This document shows positions 25,947-35,177 of a stretch of DNA of 64,000 bases, one piece after another. The stretch lies in NCBI RefSeq assembly GCF_014855495.1, contig NZ_JACYFJ010000007.1, positions 117,828 to 181,827 of the forward strand, written 5' to 3'. Position 1 is the first letter of the stretch. Each line of letters opens with the position of its first letter. The stretch is from Euzebyella saccharophila. GTDB taxonomy: Bacteria > Bacteroidota > Bacteroidia > Flavobacteriales > Flavobacteriaceae. The notes beneath the pieces were generated by a model. It made no database searches. It saw nothing but the letters and a program-made list of their open reading frames with translations, and was not told the DNA's origin. A program made the position numbers and the translations under genes.

Positions 25947-26972
25947 ATGCAATCTAATGATACTGCTGATTGGAGCGATGATGAACTTTTTGAACATCAT
26001 AGTTTTATTGCTTCCAAAGGCCAAGACCCTTTAAGGGTAGATAAGTTTTTATTGAACTTTATAGAGTATGCCACCCGAAACAAAATACAACAGGCCGCAA
26101 AAAGTGGGCATATTTGGGTAAATGGTAGCATTGTAAAGCAGAACTATAAGGTAAAACCGGGAGATGAGGTAAAGGTATTGTTAGAACACCCGCCGCATGA
26201 GTTTCTCTTGGTGCCGGAAGATATTCCTTTGGATATTGTCTATGAGGACGATGTGTTGTTAGTAGTGAACAAACCAGCTGGCATGGTGGTACATCCGGGA
26301 CATGGAAATTATTCCGGTACCCTTATCAACGCCCTACTTCATCACATACAGGATTTGCCTGTAAACAGTAATGAAAGACCTGGTCTTGTACACAGAATAG
26401 ATAAAGATACTTCAGGATTGTTGGTTGTTGCAAAAACAGAAGCAGCAATGACCCATTTGGCCAAACAATTTTTTGATAAGACTTCAGAAAGAGAATATGT
26501 TGCAATGGTTTGGGGAAATGTAGAGGATGAAGAAGGAACCATCGAAGGTAACATCGCCAGAAATCCTAAAAACCGATTGCAAATGCAGGTTTTTCCGGAA
26601 GGAGATGAAGGCAAGGAGGCCGTTACACATTATAAGGTTTTGGAGCGTTTGGGCTATGTTACTTTGGTGTCATGTAAACTAGAGACCGGCCGTACCCACC
26701 AAATAAGGGTGCATATGAAGTATATTGGCCACACCTTGTTCAATGATGAACGTTATGGGGGCGATAAAATACTTAAGGGGACCACTTTTACAAAGTACAA
26801 GCAATTTGTAGATAATGCCTTCAAATTATTGCCAAGACAGGCATTGCATGCAAAAACCTTAGGGTTCGTTCACCCAGTTACAGGGGAGCAAATGCGATTT
26901 GACTCTGAAATTCCGGCGGATATGGTGCAGTGTATTGAAAAGTGGAGACACTATTCCAAGCATAGTCAGTAA
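25947..26972 (+). CDS. RluA-family pseudouridine synthase (RluD-like)
   Basis: Protein of 341 residues: an N-terminal S4 RNA-binding domain (about 25-85, RVDKFLLNFIEYATRNKIQQA) and the catalytic domain with VVNKPAGMVVHPGHG and the active-site motif HRIDKDTSGLLVVAKT, whose Asp attacks uridine. GRTHQIRVHMKYIGH is the third conserved motif. The S4 domain and length favour RluD-type 23S rRNA modification, though the exact target is not proven by sequence. It is co-transcribed with the PASTA protein. Confidence 0.92.
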   Translation: MQSNDTADWSDDELFEHHSFIASKGQDPLRVDKFLLNFIEYATRNKIQQAAKSGHIWVNGSIVKQNYKVKPGDEVKVLLEHPPHEFLLVPEDIPLDIVYEDDVLLVVNKPAGMVVHPGHGNYSGTLINALLHHIQDLPVNSNERPGLVHRIDKDTSGLLVVAKTEAAMTHLAKQFFDKTSEREYVAMVWGNVEDEEGTIEGNIARNPKNRLQMQVFPEGDEGKEAVTHYKVLERLGYVTLVSCKLETGRTHQIRVHMKYIGHTLFNDERYGGDKILKGTTFTKYKQFVDNAFKLLPRQALHAKTLGFVHPVTGEQMRFDSEIPADMVQCIEKWRHYSKHSQ

Positions 26973-27020
26973 ATCATAGTTTTACTCAATATTCCTATTG
27001 AAAAGTCTTTTTTTTCTTGG

Positions 27021-27051
27021 TTGATGATCTAAAGTAACATCAGTAAATTTG
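27021..27051 (+). promoter_or_regulatory. Promoter of yaaA
   Basis: -33 TTG (27021-27023), 20-nt spacer, -7 TAAATTTG (27044-27051); the start codon follows 26 nt after the -7 element. Confidence 0.6.
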
Positions 27052-27077
27052 CTTTATCTTTTAAAGAACGAAGAATA

Positions 27078-27839
27078 ATGAAAATAGTAGTTTCTCCTGC
27101 AAAGTCTTTGGATTTTGAAACAGAATTCCCTCAAATACAATCCACACAACCCATTTTTTTAGATCAGGCTGTAAAGCTAAATAAGGTTTTGGCCAAGAAA
27201 AAGCCTAAAGCCTTAAAAGACCTGATGTCAATTTCAGATAATTTGGCAGAACTTAATTGGGAACGAAATCAAAATTTTTCTACTCCTTTCAATAAGGAAA
27301 ATGCCCGACCAGCTATTTATACTTTTAGTGGAGATGTGTACCAAGGCTTGGATGCTTTTAGCATAACTACGGAAAAAATTGGTGTACTTCAAGATACGCT
27401 AAGAATTCTTTCGGGCTTATACGGAATATTAAAACCGTTGGATTTAATGCAGGCCTATCGTTTGGAAATGGGAACCAAACTAGAAGTAGGTAGAAAAGAA
27501 AATCTTTATCAGTTCTGGAAAAAGGATATAACAGCGGCCTTGAACAATGAGCTAAAAGATGACGAGTTGTTCATCAATTTGGCAAGTAATGAGTATTTCA
27601 AAGCTGTGGATAAAAAGTCGCTCAAAGTTCCAGTTGTAGCGCCAGTTTTTAAAGATTGGAAGAATGACAAGCTAAAAGTCATTAGTTTTTTTGCTAAAAA
27701 AGCAAGGGGCTCCATGGTACGTTATATTATAGATACCGGTGCCAGTACCGTAGACGATATAAAAGGTTTTGACTACGATGGGTATAAATTTAGTGAAGAA
27801 TATACCCAAAAAGAGTTGGAGCCAGTTTTTGTGAGATAA
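27078..27839 (+). CDS. yaaA: Peroxide stress protein YaaA
   Basis: Protein of 253 residues of the YaaA/DUF328 family. Typical segments are VSPAKSLDF at the start, [16 protein letters not shown] and [22 protein letters not shown] in the middle, and [15 protein letters not shown] near the end. YaaA limits DNA and protein damage under peroxide stress, probably by lowering free iron. The gene abuts the ribosomal THX gene end to end: its last base is 27839 and the stop codon of the opposite gene begins at 27840. Confidence 0.93.
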   Translation: MKIVVSPAKSLDFETEFPQIQSTQPIFLDQAVKLNKVLAKKKPKALKDLMSISDNLAELNWERNQNFSTPFNKENARPAIYTFSGDVYQGLDAFSITTEKIGVLQDTLRILSGLYGILKPLDLMQAYRLEMGTKLEVGRKENLYQFWKKDITAALNNELKDDELFINLASNEYFKAVDKKSLKVPVVAPVFKDWKNDKLKVISFFAKKARGSMVRYIIDTGASTVDDIKGFDYDGYKFSEEYTQKELEPVFVR

Positions 27840-27968
27840 TTATTTTTTCTTGCTCAGGCTTATTTTTTCCTCTACCGTGGGCTTCCTTTTTATTTTTCTG
27901 GGCCTTTTTGAGCCATAAGACCTGTTGGCAATTTTCCCTCTTCTTGATTTTTTGTCTCCTTTCCCCAT
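27840..27968 (-). CDS. 30S ribosomal protein THX
   Basis: A 42-residue, very basic protein starting MGKGDKKSRRGKI and containing SYGSKRPRKIKRK, the hallmark of the THX (bS31-like) family found in Thermus, Bacteroidota and as the plastid protein PSRP4. It sits at the head of the 30S subunit and stabilises rRNA. About 20 of the 42 residues are Lys or Arg. The ATG is at 27968 and the stop at 27840. The tail after residue 25 is longer than in Thermus THX. The gene is short and easily missed. Confidence 0.9.
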   Translation of the reverse strand: MGKGDKKSRRGKIANRSYGSKRPRKIKRKPTVEEKISLSKKK

Positions 27969-28096
27969 AATTCTTAATTTTTGGGAAAGTAGTTAATTAA
28001 CAGATTCAAGTCAAATGGTATTAAATAAGATGTTAGCTTCTTTGACAGGGTTTGCATCACTTCAAACTTGTAAGTTTGTAATCAAAATATGCTATT

Positions 28097-28762
28097 TTGT
28101 TTTTACACACCCACCCCTATAAGTCCTTTTTATTTCCTGAAGCTACTAAGTTAGTAGTAGGTACTTTGCCACCACCTCGGTTTACGGAAGGACAGTTAAA
28201 ACCTGATGATGTAGATTTTTGCTACGGAAGTAGAAGTGGAATGCTGTGGCCTATTTTGGACCGATTATTTGGTCTTGGATTGGTATATGAAACTACGGAA
28301 TTTGCTATAAATCAGCGTAAAGACTTTTTGGTTAAGCATAAAATTGGTGTTTGTGATATTGTGGAAAGTGCCGAAAGAGAGAAAATAGACGCTTCTGATT
28401 TGGGAATGCAAAATGTACAACTACGGCCCATGATTTCCTATTTGGAAGAATATGAAAAGATAGATACCATTCTGTTTATGGGAGGGAACAGTAAAAATGG
28501 TCCTGAGTATTTTTTTAGAAAGCTGATCAAACCTAAAAAAATTAGCCTGGAGACCATAACGGATGTTGTTCCAAGAATTTATAAATTTCAGTTGCCCCGA
28601 TCAAAAAGGGAGGTTAGGACGGTTTCATTAACAGCACCATCCGGTGCTGCGAACAGAGCTGTGGGAAGTCTACTAGAATACAAGGCAAGAAAGGTAAAAA
28701 ACCCTTCTTACAACACTCTAGATTTTAGAGTGGATCAATACAGGCAATTTTTTATTCCTTAG
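28097..28762 (+). CDS. Uracil-DNA glycosylase superfamily protein
   Basis: Protein of 221 residues. The segment KLVVGTLPPPR followed by DVDFCYGSRSGMLWPILDRLF matches the motif I and substrate-pocket region of Mug/UDG-superfamily proteins in Bacteroidota; the late segment SLTAPSGAANRAVG resembles the superfamily's second motif. The best start is a TTG at 28097, directly before FLHTHPYKSF; no ATG fits the frame upstream. A -7 element TAAGTTTG lies at 28071-28078. The role in base-excision repair is inferred from the family. Confidence 0.8.
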   Translation: MFLHTHPYKSFLFPEATKLVVGTLPPPRFTEGQLKPDDVDFCYGSRSGMLWPILDRLFGLGLVYETTEFAINQRKDFLVKHKIGVCDIVESAEREKIDASDLGMQNVQLRPMISYLEEYEKIDTILFMGGNSKNGPEYFFRKLIKPKKISLETITDVVPRIYKFQLPRSKREVRTVSLTAPSGAANRAVGSLLEYKARKVKNPSYNTLDFRVDQYRQFFIP

Positions 28763-28842
28763 AACTTTATTTTTACCCTTCAAATTAGTATGTTCCCGCC
28801 CGGCAAATGAAATGTTTTAACCGGAAGTATTATGTTTAAAAC

Positions 28843-28880
28843 TAAAAAGAGCCTTATCAAGTTTTGATAAAGCTCTTTTA
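28843..28880 (+). terminator. Intrinsic terminator after the UDG-superfamily gene
   Basis: AAAAGAGC (28845-28852) pairs with GCTCTTTT (28872-28879), enclosing TTATCAA/TTGATAA with a 3-nt loop; a nearly perfect 17-bp hairpin. Confidence 0.85.
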
Positions 28881-28981
28881 CGAGAACACTATATGAAAAT
28901 GAAAAAATTTACTTCTGATTTAATTACATTGTAAAAGTACCCGTAAGCTCTGCACTATTGAAATTATTGTTGTGAACTATG

Positions 28982-29011
28982 TTGTTTTTGTAGTGTAGCC
29001 AGTTATTTTTG
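28982..29011 (+). promoter_or_regulatory. Promoter of ppc
   Basis: -33 TTG (28982-28984), 19-nt spacer, -7 TATTTTTG (29004-29011). The predicted leader is about 110 nt. Confidence 0.5.
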
Positions 29012-29032
29012 TTATAAGTCAATTTCCAACGT

Positions 29033-29082
29033 TGGCAATCTCTCAAGAATAGCGATATTTATGGTGCTTACGAGAATTGCCA
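29033..29082 (+). promoter_or_regulatory. Hairpin in the ppc leader
   Basis: TGGCAAT (29033-29039) pairs with ATTGCCA (29076-29082); the stem can extend inward through TCTC/GAGA with one bulged base. It lies between promoter and start codon. Confidence 0.4.
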
Positions 29083-29128
29083 GTACAAAAAAAATAGCTT
29101 GAAAAACAACTTTTTATTAAAACAGCCT

Positions 29129-31678
29129 ATGCAACAGCAAGATGAAAAACTAAATGAGTTTAAAAAATCTGTCAATAATAAGTTCAACGTCTATAATAGC
29201 CTTTTCTTAAACCTACCATACCGCAATATTGAAAATGTGGGTATTTTGATACCACTTCTTTTGGATCAATGCCAAAAAGGCTTGGATTCTGGACAAAATC
29301 CACAGGAGATATTAGAAGCGTTTTTTGATAGCTATGTAGATATTGAATCGGAACAAGAGCGTATTGACTTTATGTTCCGAATTATTCAGTATGTAGAAAG
29401 GCAAGTAGTTCTATATGATAGTGTGGAAGATGCAGCTTTCCCAAAAATGCAGGCACATAGAAGGTCTCTAAGTATTAAGGATTACTTTGAATTGGTAGAC
29501 AAGAACAAAAGCTGGGACAAGGTTTCTAAAAAACTGTCCACCTTTAGTGCACGTATCGTGCTAACGGCACACCCAACGCAATTTTATACTCCGGCAGTAC
29601 TCGATATTATTGATGATTTGCGATCATTGATTTTAGAAGACCGTATTGATGATATTGATGTTACACTACAACAATTGGGACTTACCTCGTTGTTGAACTC
29701 AAAAAAACCCACTCCTTTGGATGAGGCCAAAAATATCATCTATATTCTTAGGCATACCTATTATGAGGCAATAGGGGAGTTGTACCACTATATCAAATCG
29801 AATATAAAGAATACCGAGTTTGATAACCATAAAATCATGAAACTTGGTTTTTGGCCAGGGGGTGATAGGGACGGTAATCCTTACGTAACAGCACCTATTA
29901 CAAAAGATGTGGCTGATGAGCTTCGTATCACTTTGATGAAATGTTATTATAACGACCTTAAGAAGATTCAAAAGAAACTAACATTTAAAGGAGTACAAGA
30001 GCCAATTGGGAAGCTAAGAAGCAATTTGTACACCGCTATGTTCGATAGCTCCAAGACTATTGGTTACAATGATATTCTTCAGCCTTTGTTGGACATTAGG
30101 GAATTATTAATTAACAACTACCACAGTTTATACCTAAAGGAGCTGGATTATTTCTTGGACAAGGTAAAAATCTTTAAGACCCATTTTGCAACGCTTGATA
30201 TTCGCCAAGATCATAGCAAGCATTATTTGGCTGTTGAGACCATTTTAAAAACCAATAGTTTAATAAAAGAGTCCTTGGATGAGTTATCACAGGATGAATT
30301 GGTAGATATTCTGATCAATAAAAACATTAAATTGGATTCCAAAGATTACCAGGAACCGATTATAAAGGATACCATTGAGAATATTTCCCAATTGCAGGAT
30401 ATACAGGCTGCCAACGGGGAAGAGGGTTGTAACCGTTACATCATCAGTAATTCGGAGGATATTTTCTCAGTGTTATTTGTTTTCGGATTGTTCAGATGGT
30501 GTGGTTGGAAAAGCGATGAAATAACATTCGATATCATTCCTCTGTTCGAAACGATGAAGGGAATGGATAGTTCAGAGGAAACCATGCAGACCTTGTTCGA
30601 TTTACCTATCTATCGTGAGCACCTCGAGAGAAGAAACAATGATCAGACCATAATGTTGGGCTTCTCGGACGGTACTAAAGACGGTGGTTATTTAAAAGCC
30701 AACTGGAATATCCTTAAAACCAAGGAAACCCTTTCCAAAGTTTGTAGTAAAAACGGTATTAAAGCCATATTTTTTGATGGACGTGGTGGACCGCCAGCAA
30801 GAGGTGGTGGTAAAACGCACCGTTTCTATGCTGCCCAGACCAAAGAGGTGGCTAATAATGAGATTCAATTGACCATTCAAGGGCAGACCATTACCAGTAC
30901 CTACGGTACCAAGGAACACTTTATCCATAATAGTGAGCAGCTATTGACTGCGGGCTTGTCCAACAACCTTTTCGGTAAAGAGAACGTGATTTCAAGACAA
31001 CAACGCAAGTTAATCGAAGAACTTTCAGAGTTGAGTTTTGATAAATACGATGCCCTTAAACAGCATGAAATGTTCATACCGTATTTGGAGAACAGAAGTA
31101 CGCTTAAGTACTACCAGAAGGCGAATATTGGCAGTAGACCGGGGAAAAGAGGAAATAAAAAGCAATTGGAACTCTCCGATCTGCGTGCCATTTCTTTTGT
31201 GGGTTCCTGGAGCCAGTTGAAGCAGAACGTTCCCGGATACTTTGGTTTGGGTACGGCAATAAAAAAATTAAAGGATGAAGGTCGCCTAAGTGAGATTAAA
31301 AAACTCTATAAAGAGGTTCCGTTCTTTAAGGCTTTAATGCTCAATAGTATGATGTCGCTCTCAAAATGTTATTTTGAATTGACAAGCTATATGAAGGAGG
31401 ATAAAAAGTACGGAGCGTTCTGGAATATTTTACATGAAGAATACGAGCTTTCCAAAAAGATGTTGCTAATGATTTCTGGAAGCAAGATTTTAATGGAGAA
31501 CGAGGCGGTTTCACGTGAGTCCATTAGAATACGTGAGAATATTGTATTGCCGTTGCTGGTAATCCAACAATATGCCTTGCAGAAAATAGGCCAAGAGACT
31601 GAGTACAATGAATTATACGAGAAAATTGTTACCCGATCTTTATATGGTAATATCAATGCCAGTAGAAACTCGGCTTAA
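29129..31678 (+). CDS. ppc: Phosphoenolpyruvate carboxylase
   Basis: Enzyme of 849 residues that carboxylates phosphoenolpyruvate to oxaloacetate and refills the TCA cycle. Catalytic His148 lies in LTAHPTQ. FWPGGDRDGNPYVTAP, LGFSDGTKDGGYLKANW and FFDGRGGPPARGGGKTH are the other conserved motifs, the last being the mobile catalytic loop. The protein ends NINASRNSA instead of the common C-terminal NTG, so effector binding may differ. ATG at 29129 (MQQQDEKL) is preferred to a TTG ten codons upstream. It is slightly shorter than the proteobacterial enzyme, as usual in this phylum. Confidence 0.95.
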   Translation: MQQQDEKLNEFKKSVNNKFNVYNSLFLNLPYRNIENVGILIPLLLDQCQKGLDSGQNPQEILEAFFDSYVDIESEQERIDFMFRIIQYVERQVVLYDSVEDAAFPKMQAHRRSLSIKDYFELVDKNKSWDKVSKKLSTFSARIVLTAHPTQFYTPAVLDIIDDLRSLILEDRIDDIDVTLQQLGLTSLLNSKKPTPLDEAKNIIYILRHTYYEAIGELYHYIKSNIKNTEFDNHKIMKLGFWPGGDRDGNPYVTAPITKDVADELRITLMKCYYNDLKKIQKKLTFKGVQEPIGKLRSNLYTAMFDSSKTIGYNDILQPLLDIRELLINNYHSLYLKELDYFLDKVKIFKTHFATLDIRQDHSKHYLAVETILKTNSLIKESLDELSQDELVDILINKNIKLDSKDYQEPIIKDTIENISQLQDIQAANGEEGCNRYIISNSEDIFSVLFVFGLFRWCGWKSDEITFDIIPLFETMKGMDSSEETMQTLFDLPIYREHLERRNNDQTIMLGFSDGTKDGGYLKANWNILKTKETLSKVCSKNGIKAIFFDGRGGPPARGGGKTHRFYAAQTKEVANNEIQLTIQGQTITSTYGTKEHFIHNSEQLLTAGLSNNLFGKENVISRQQRKLIEELSELSFDKYDALKQHEMFIPYLENRSTLKYYQKANIGSRPGKRGNKKQLELSDLRAISFVGSWSQLKQNVPGYFGLGTAIKKLKDEGRLSEIKKLYKEVPFFKALMLNSMMSLSKCYFELTSYMKEDKKYGAFWNILHEEYELSKKMLLMISGSKILMENEAVSRESIRIRENIVLPLLVIQQYALQKIGQETEYNELYEKIVTRSLYGNINASRNSA

Positions 31679-31694
31679 GAATTTCATAGGTCAA

Positions 31695-31736
31695 AAAAAA
31701 ATCCCCGAAGATTTGCTCTTCGGGGATTTTTGTTTT
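31695..31736. terminator. Bidirectional terminator after ppc
   Basis: ATCCCCGAAGA (31701-31711) pairs with TCTTCGGGGAT (31717-31727), flanked by an A run and a T run. It can end both ppc and the small opposite gene. Confidence 0.9.
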
Positions 31737-31754
31737 TAAATTATTTAGAATCCA

Positions 31755-31895
31755 TTATTTTTTGTTCTGCTGATTTTTGATGGTCTTTTCATCAATATCA
31801 AACTTATTGATATCCACTTGGGTATTACCCGTGGGGTTCGTTGGATTCGTTTGCTCCGTTTTTCTTCTTAACTTTTTATCTTTTATTATTCCCAT
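31755..31895 (-). CDS. Small hypothetical protein (46 aa)
   Basis: An open frame of 46 residues, MGIIKDKKLRRKTEQTNPTN followed by a Thr/Asn-rich middle, then NKFDIDEKTIKNQQNKK. It is highly charged and lacks membrane segments. Support: it starts 9 nt after a run of 13 A on its own strand (T at 31905-31917), as A-rich leaders stand in for Shine-Dalgarno sequences in this phylum; it ends just before the bidirectional terminator at 31695-31736. I do not recognise the family, and a non-coding origin is possible. Confidence 0.5.
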   Translation of the reverse strand: MGIIKDKKLRRKTEQTNPTNPTGNTQVDINKFDIDEKTIKNQQNKK

Positions 31896-32009
31896 TTCTA
31901 TTTCTTTTTTTTTTTTTGATTCACGTTAATGTAAGAAACACATGGGCAAAAGGGCGTTAAGGGCTTTGTAAGTCTTTGTTAGCCTCTGTTAAAGCGGCAA
32001 AAATGGTAT

Positions 32010-32531
32010 TTATTCCACACCTTTTAGAAGGCTTGCAGTAACCAAAAGTTGTCCGGTATGCCGTTGTGAGTGCTCTGCGGCATGAAATAGCAAACCGATA
32101 ACAGTACTGGGGAGTTTCTTTCTGCCTACGGTCCGTTTTTCAGTGAGAATCTCCTCCGGTAAGGTCTTAAAATAGGCGAGGGCCTCGGCAAGTTTATTAT
32201 CAAAATCGCTGATGAGGTTTTCTATGCGGATGGCACTACTTTCTTTTCCTTCGGCCTTTAAGTATTCAAATTGACTTTCGGTCAAATTTTCGCCTTTGGA
32301 GTAGGTCATCATTCGGTCTAAAACCCCGGTGATATGTTGTAAATGAAACCCGATGGAAGCTCTACCCACAGGCTTTTTCCAAAGTTGCTCAGGGGATATT
32401 CCCTCGGTATATTTTTTTAGTTCTTCCGATGTTTGCAGCAGGGCATGGGCCGCAGGTTGAAGTAATGCCGGAATTCCCTCTACCGGGCCCCTTAGCCACA
32501 CTTCATGTTGCGGATTGGAATTAGATGACAT
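32010..32531 (-). CDS. DinB-family protein
   Basis: Protein of 173 residues with the DinB four-helix bundle. Likely metal ligands are His in FHLQHITG and the pair in HAAEHSQRHTGQ. DinB-like proteins include thiol-dependent transferases and damage-inducible proteins; the activity here is unknown. It follows trpA by 3 nt and is the last gene of the trp operon, so it should rise and fall with tryptophan synthesis, although no metabolic link is evident. Confidence 0.85.
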   Translation of the reverse strand: MSSNSNPQHEVWLRGPVEGIPALLQPAAHALLQTSEELKKYTEGISPEQLWKKPVGRASIGFHLQHITGVLDRMMTYSKGENLTESQFEYLKAEGKESSAIRIENLISDFDNKLAEALAYFKTLPEEILTEKRTVGRKKLPSTVIGLLFHAAEHSQRHTGQLLVTASLLKGVE

Positions 32532-32534
32532 TAG

Positions 32535-33299
32535 TTACCGAATGTTATTTACAAAGGTGTCAAACTTATCGGCACCAAAAGCCGTTAAGTGCTTGATGAA
32601 GGCCGAACCAATAATCGCTCCTTTAGCCTTCTCCGTGGCAGCGATAAAAGTTTCCTTATTACTAATTCCAAATCCTACGATTTGTGGATTTTTAAGCTCC
32701 ATGGCCGCTATTCTATCAAAATATTGGGTCTGTTCGTCACCAAAGCCACTTTTGGCACCGGTAACACTGGCAGAACTTACCATATAGATAAACCCGTTGG
32801 AAACGGAATCGATAAAGCGAATACGCTCGTCCGAGGTTTGGGGCGTAATCAAAAATACGTTGACAAGGCCGTGCTTCTCGAAAATGGACTTGTATTCTTC
32901 ATTGTAAACATCTACTGGTAAGTCGGGGATAATGAGCCCGTCAATACCAATTTCCTGGCATTTTTGGCAGAACGCCTCCACGCCATATTGCAACATGGGA
33001 TTGAAATAGCCCATAATAATCAGCGGAATGGAAACCGTTTTTCTAATATCCTTTAATTGGTTAAAAAGAACTTCGGTGGTCATTCCGTTCTTAAGGGCTT
33101 TTGTAGAACTTTCTTGAATGGTGGGGCCATCGGCTAGAGGGTCGCTGAATGGCAGACCTATTTCAATCATATCAACCCCGTTTTTTTCCAATCCTTCAAT
33201 AACGCTTACGGTATCGTTCAAGGAAGGGTACCCTGCCGTAAAATAGATGGAAAGGAGCTTTTTGTCTTCTTGAAGTTTTTGGGAAATTCTGTTTGTCAT
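32535..33299 (-). CDS. trpA: Tryptophan synthase alpha chain
   Basis: TIM-barrel subunit of 254 residues that cleaves indole-3-glycerol phosphate to indole. The catalytic Glu is in [17 protein letters not shown] (with the catalytic Asp in this and the following loop), and [13 protein letters not shown] forms the phosphate-side loop. It overlaps trpB by 4 bp (33296-33299), consistent with translational coupling for equal amounts of the alpha and beta subunits. Confidence 0.96.
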   Translation of the reverse strand: MTNRISQKLQEDKKLLSIYFTAGYPSLNDTVSVIEGLEKNGVDMIEIGLPFSDPLADGPTIQESSTKALKNGMTTEVLFNQLKDIRKTVSIPLIIMGYFNPMLQYGVEAFCQKCQEIGIDGLIIPDLPVDVYNEEYKSIFEKHGLVNVFLITPQTSDERIRFIDSVSNGFIYMVSSASVTGAKSGFGDEQTQYFDRIAAMELKNPQIVGFGISNKETFIAATEKAKGAIIGSAFIKHLTAFGADKFDTFVNNIR

Positions 33300-34477
33300 A
33301 ACTTAAAATAATCAATGTATGTATTGAGATCCTTATCTCCACGCCCTGAAAGGTTGATGACCACCACATCATCGGATTCAAATTTTCGGGTTTCCAGAAT
33401 GGCAAAGGCGTGCGATGATTCTATAGCGGGAATGATGCCTTCTAATTTAGAAAGTTCCAGTCCCGCTTTCATGGCATCCACATCGGTAATGGAAATAAAT
33501 TCTCCACGGCCAGATTTAAACAGGTGGGCATGCATAGGGCCTACACCGGGGTAATCCAATCCCGCACTTATGGAGTAGGGCTCTGTAATTTGTCCGTCTG
33601 TAGTTTGCATCAACAAGGTTTTGCTTCCGTGAATGATACCCACTTTTCCCAAGGCAGACGTAGCGGCACTTTCACCGGAGTCAATGCCTTTTCCGGCAGC
33701 TTCCACGGCGATGATACCCACCTTGGGATTATCCAGAAAGTGATAGTAGGCACCTGCGGCATTGCTTCCTCCACCCACACAGGCCACCACATAGTCAGGG
33801 TTTTCCTTGCCTTCCTTTTCCTTTAGTTGCCATTTGATTTCCTCCGAAATAACCGACTGAAACCGTGCTACCATATCAGGGTAGGGGTGTGGCCCCACCA
33901 CAGAACCGATAATGTAATGGGTATCCACCGGATTGTTGATCCAGTCCCTAATGGCTTCGTTGGTCGCATCTTTTAAGGTTCGGCTACCCGATTTTGCTGG
34001 GCGTACTTCTGCACCCAACATTTTCATGCGCGCCACGTTGGGGGCCTGACGTTCAATATCAATTTCACCCATGTACACCACACATTCAAGGCCCATTAAA
34101 GCACAGACCGTTGCCGTAGCTACGCCGTGTTGTCCGGCACCTGTTTCGGCAATAATGCGGTTTTTTCCCAAGCGCTTGGCCATTAAAATTTGACCGATGG
34201 TATTATTGACCTTATGGGCGCCAGTGTGGCAAAGGTCTTCACGTTTCAGGTAAATTTTAGTGTTGTATTTGTTGGATAACCGCTCCGCAAAATAAAGTGG
34301 GGTAGGGCGGCCCACATAATCTTTTAGCAATTGCTGAAACTCCTTTTTAAAGAAATCCTCTTGCATTACCTGAACGTAATTTTGCCGTAATTCTTCACAA
34401 TTGGGGTAGAGCATTTCGGGAATGAAAGCGCCCCCAAATTCGCCGTAATACCCTCTGCTATCTGCGTTGTAAGACAT
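33296..34477 (-). CDS. trpB: Tryptophan synthase beta chain
   Basis: PLP-dependent subunit of 393 residues that condenses indole with serine. The PLP lysine is in [13 protein letters not shown], the phosphate loop is [10 protein letters not shown], and the substrate loop [13 protein letters not shown] is complete. Start [16 protein letters not shown] is typical of TrpB1. It overlaps trpF by one base and trpA by four. Confidence 0.97.
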   Translation of the reverse strand: MSYNADSRGYYGEFGGAFIPEMLYPNCEELRQNYVQVMQEDFFKKEFQQLLKDYVGRPTPLYFAERLSNKYNTKIYLKREDLCHTGAHKVNNTIGQILMAKRLGKNRIIAETGAGQHGVATATVCALMGLECVVYMGEIDIERQAPNVARMKMLGAEVRPAKSGSRTLKDATNEAIRDWINNPVDTHYIIGSVVGPHPYPDMVARFQSVISEEIKWQLKEKEGKENPDYVVACVGGGSNAAGAYYHFLDNPKVGIIAVEAAGKGIDSGESAATSALGKVGIIHGSKTLLMQTTDGQITEPYSISAGLDYPGVGPMHAHLFKSGRGEFISITDVDAMKAGLELSKLEGIIPAIESSHAFAILETRKFESDDVVVINLSGRGDKDLNTYIDYFKL

Positions 34478-35166
34478 TATTGTATATGTATTTTATTGAG
34501 CAATTCTTTAAAGGCCTTTACATCGGCCGTATTTTTAAGTCCCGGTTCTATTTCAAATTTACTGTTCACATCAATGGCGTGGCAGTATTTGGCTTCCGGG
34601 CGTTGCGTGAATTCTTTTATGTTATCGATATCTTCCAGACCAATGCCTCCACTTAAAAAATAGGGCTTGGTAGAAGGATAGTTTTTAAGAACGGACCAGT
34701 CGAAAGCGTAGCCATTTCCACCCGGTAATTTTCCTTTCGTATCAAACAGGAAAAAATCACATACGGATTCATAAGGTTCAAGAACGGCAAAGTCAAATGC
34801 ATCCTTAACAGAAAACACTTTTATAATTTGTATTTGTTTGGCTTTTGATTTTAGTTCATTGCAATACTCCGGACTTTCATTGCCATGCAGCTGTACCAAA
34901 AGCAAATTATAATCCTCTATTCTTTGCAATACCGTTTGAATACCGGCATTAACGAACACTCCAACTTTTTTAATCTTATGGGGTACGGGCGCTAGGTCTC
35001 CTTTAAAGTTACGTTCACTTTTATCATAAAAAATAAAGCCCAAATAATCTGGCTGTAAAGAAGCAATTTCTGCGGTGTTGTGCTTCATACCGCATACCTT
35101 TAAATGCAAACGCCCATTGGCGAGGGTGCTTGGCTCTTCTTTGGGTGTGCTGTAATGATAATTCAT
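34477..35166 (-). CDS. trpF: Phosphoribosylanthranilate isomerase
   Basis: TIM-barrel enzyme of 229 residues for the third step of tryptophan synthesis. The catalytic Cys is in [13 protein letters not shown], the catalytic Asp in [15 protein letters not shown], and phosphate binding is through SGGIGLEDI. The first 20 residues precede the usual start of the fold and an internal start is possible, but the one-nucleotide neighbour spacing to trpC (11 nt) supports the call. Confidence 0.95.
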   Translation of the reverse strand: MNYHYSTPKEEPSTLANGRLHLKVCGMKHNTAEIASLQPDYLGFIFYDKSERNFKGDLAPVPHKIKKVGVFVNAGIQTVLQRIEDYNLLLVQLHGNESPEYCNELKSKAKQIQIIKVFSVKDAFDFAVLEPYESVCDFFLFDTKGKLPGGNGYAFDWSVLKNYPSTKPYFLSGGIGLEDIDNIKEFTQRPEAKYCHAIDVNSKFEIEPGLKNTADVKAFKELLNKIHIQ

Positions 35167-35177
35167 AAAACGACCGT

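Larger units (their letters stand above)
28763..29128 (+). other. 366-bp intergenic region before ppc
   Basis: No credible gene. It holds a strong hairpin terminator at 28843-28880, a 13-codon ATG frame at 28893-28934 that is probably chance, a promoter at 28982-29011 and a leader hairpin at 29033-29082. Confidence 0.6.

Noticed and set aside
28893..28934. 13-codon ATG frame between terminator and ppc promoter
   Set aside because: Too short, no promoter or conserved content, not in a leader position for ppc.
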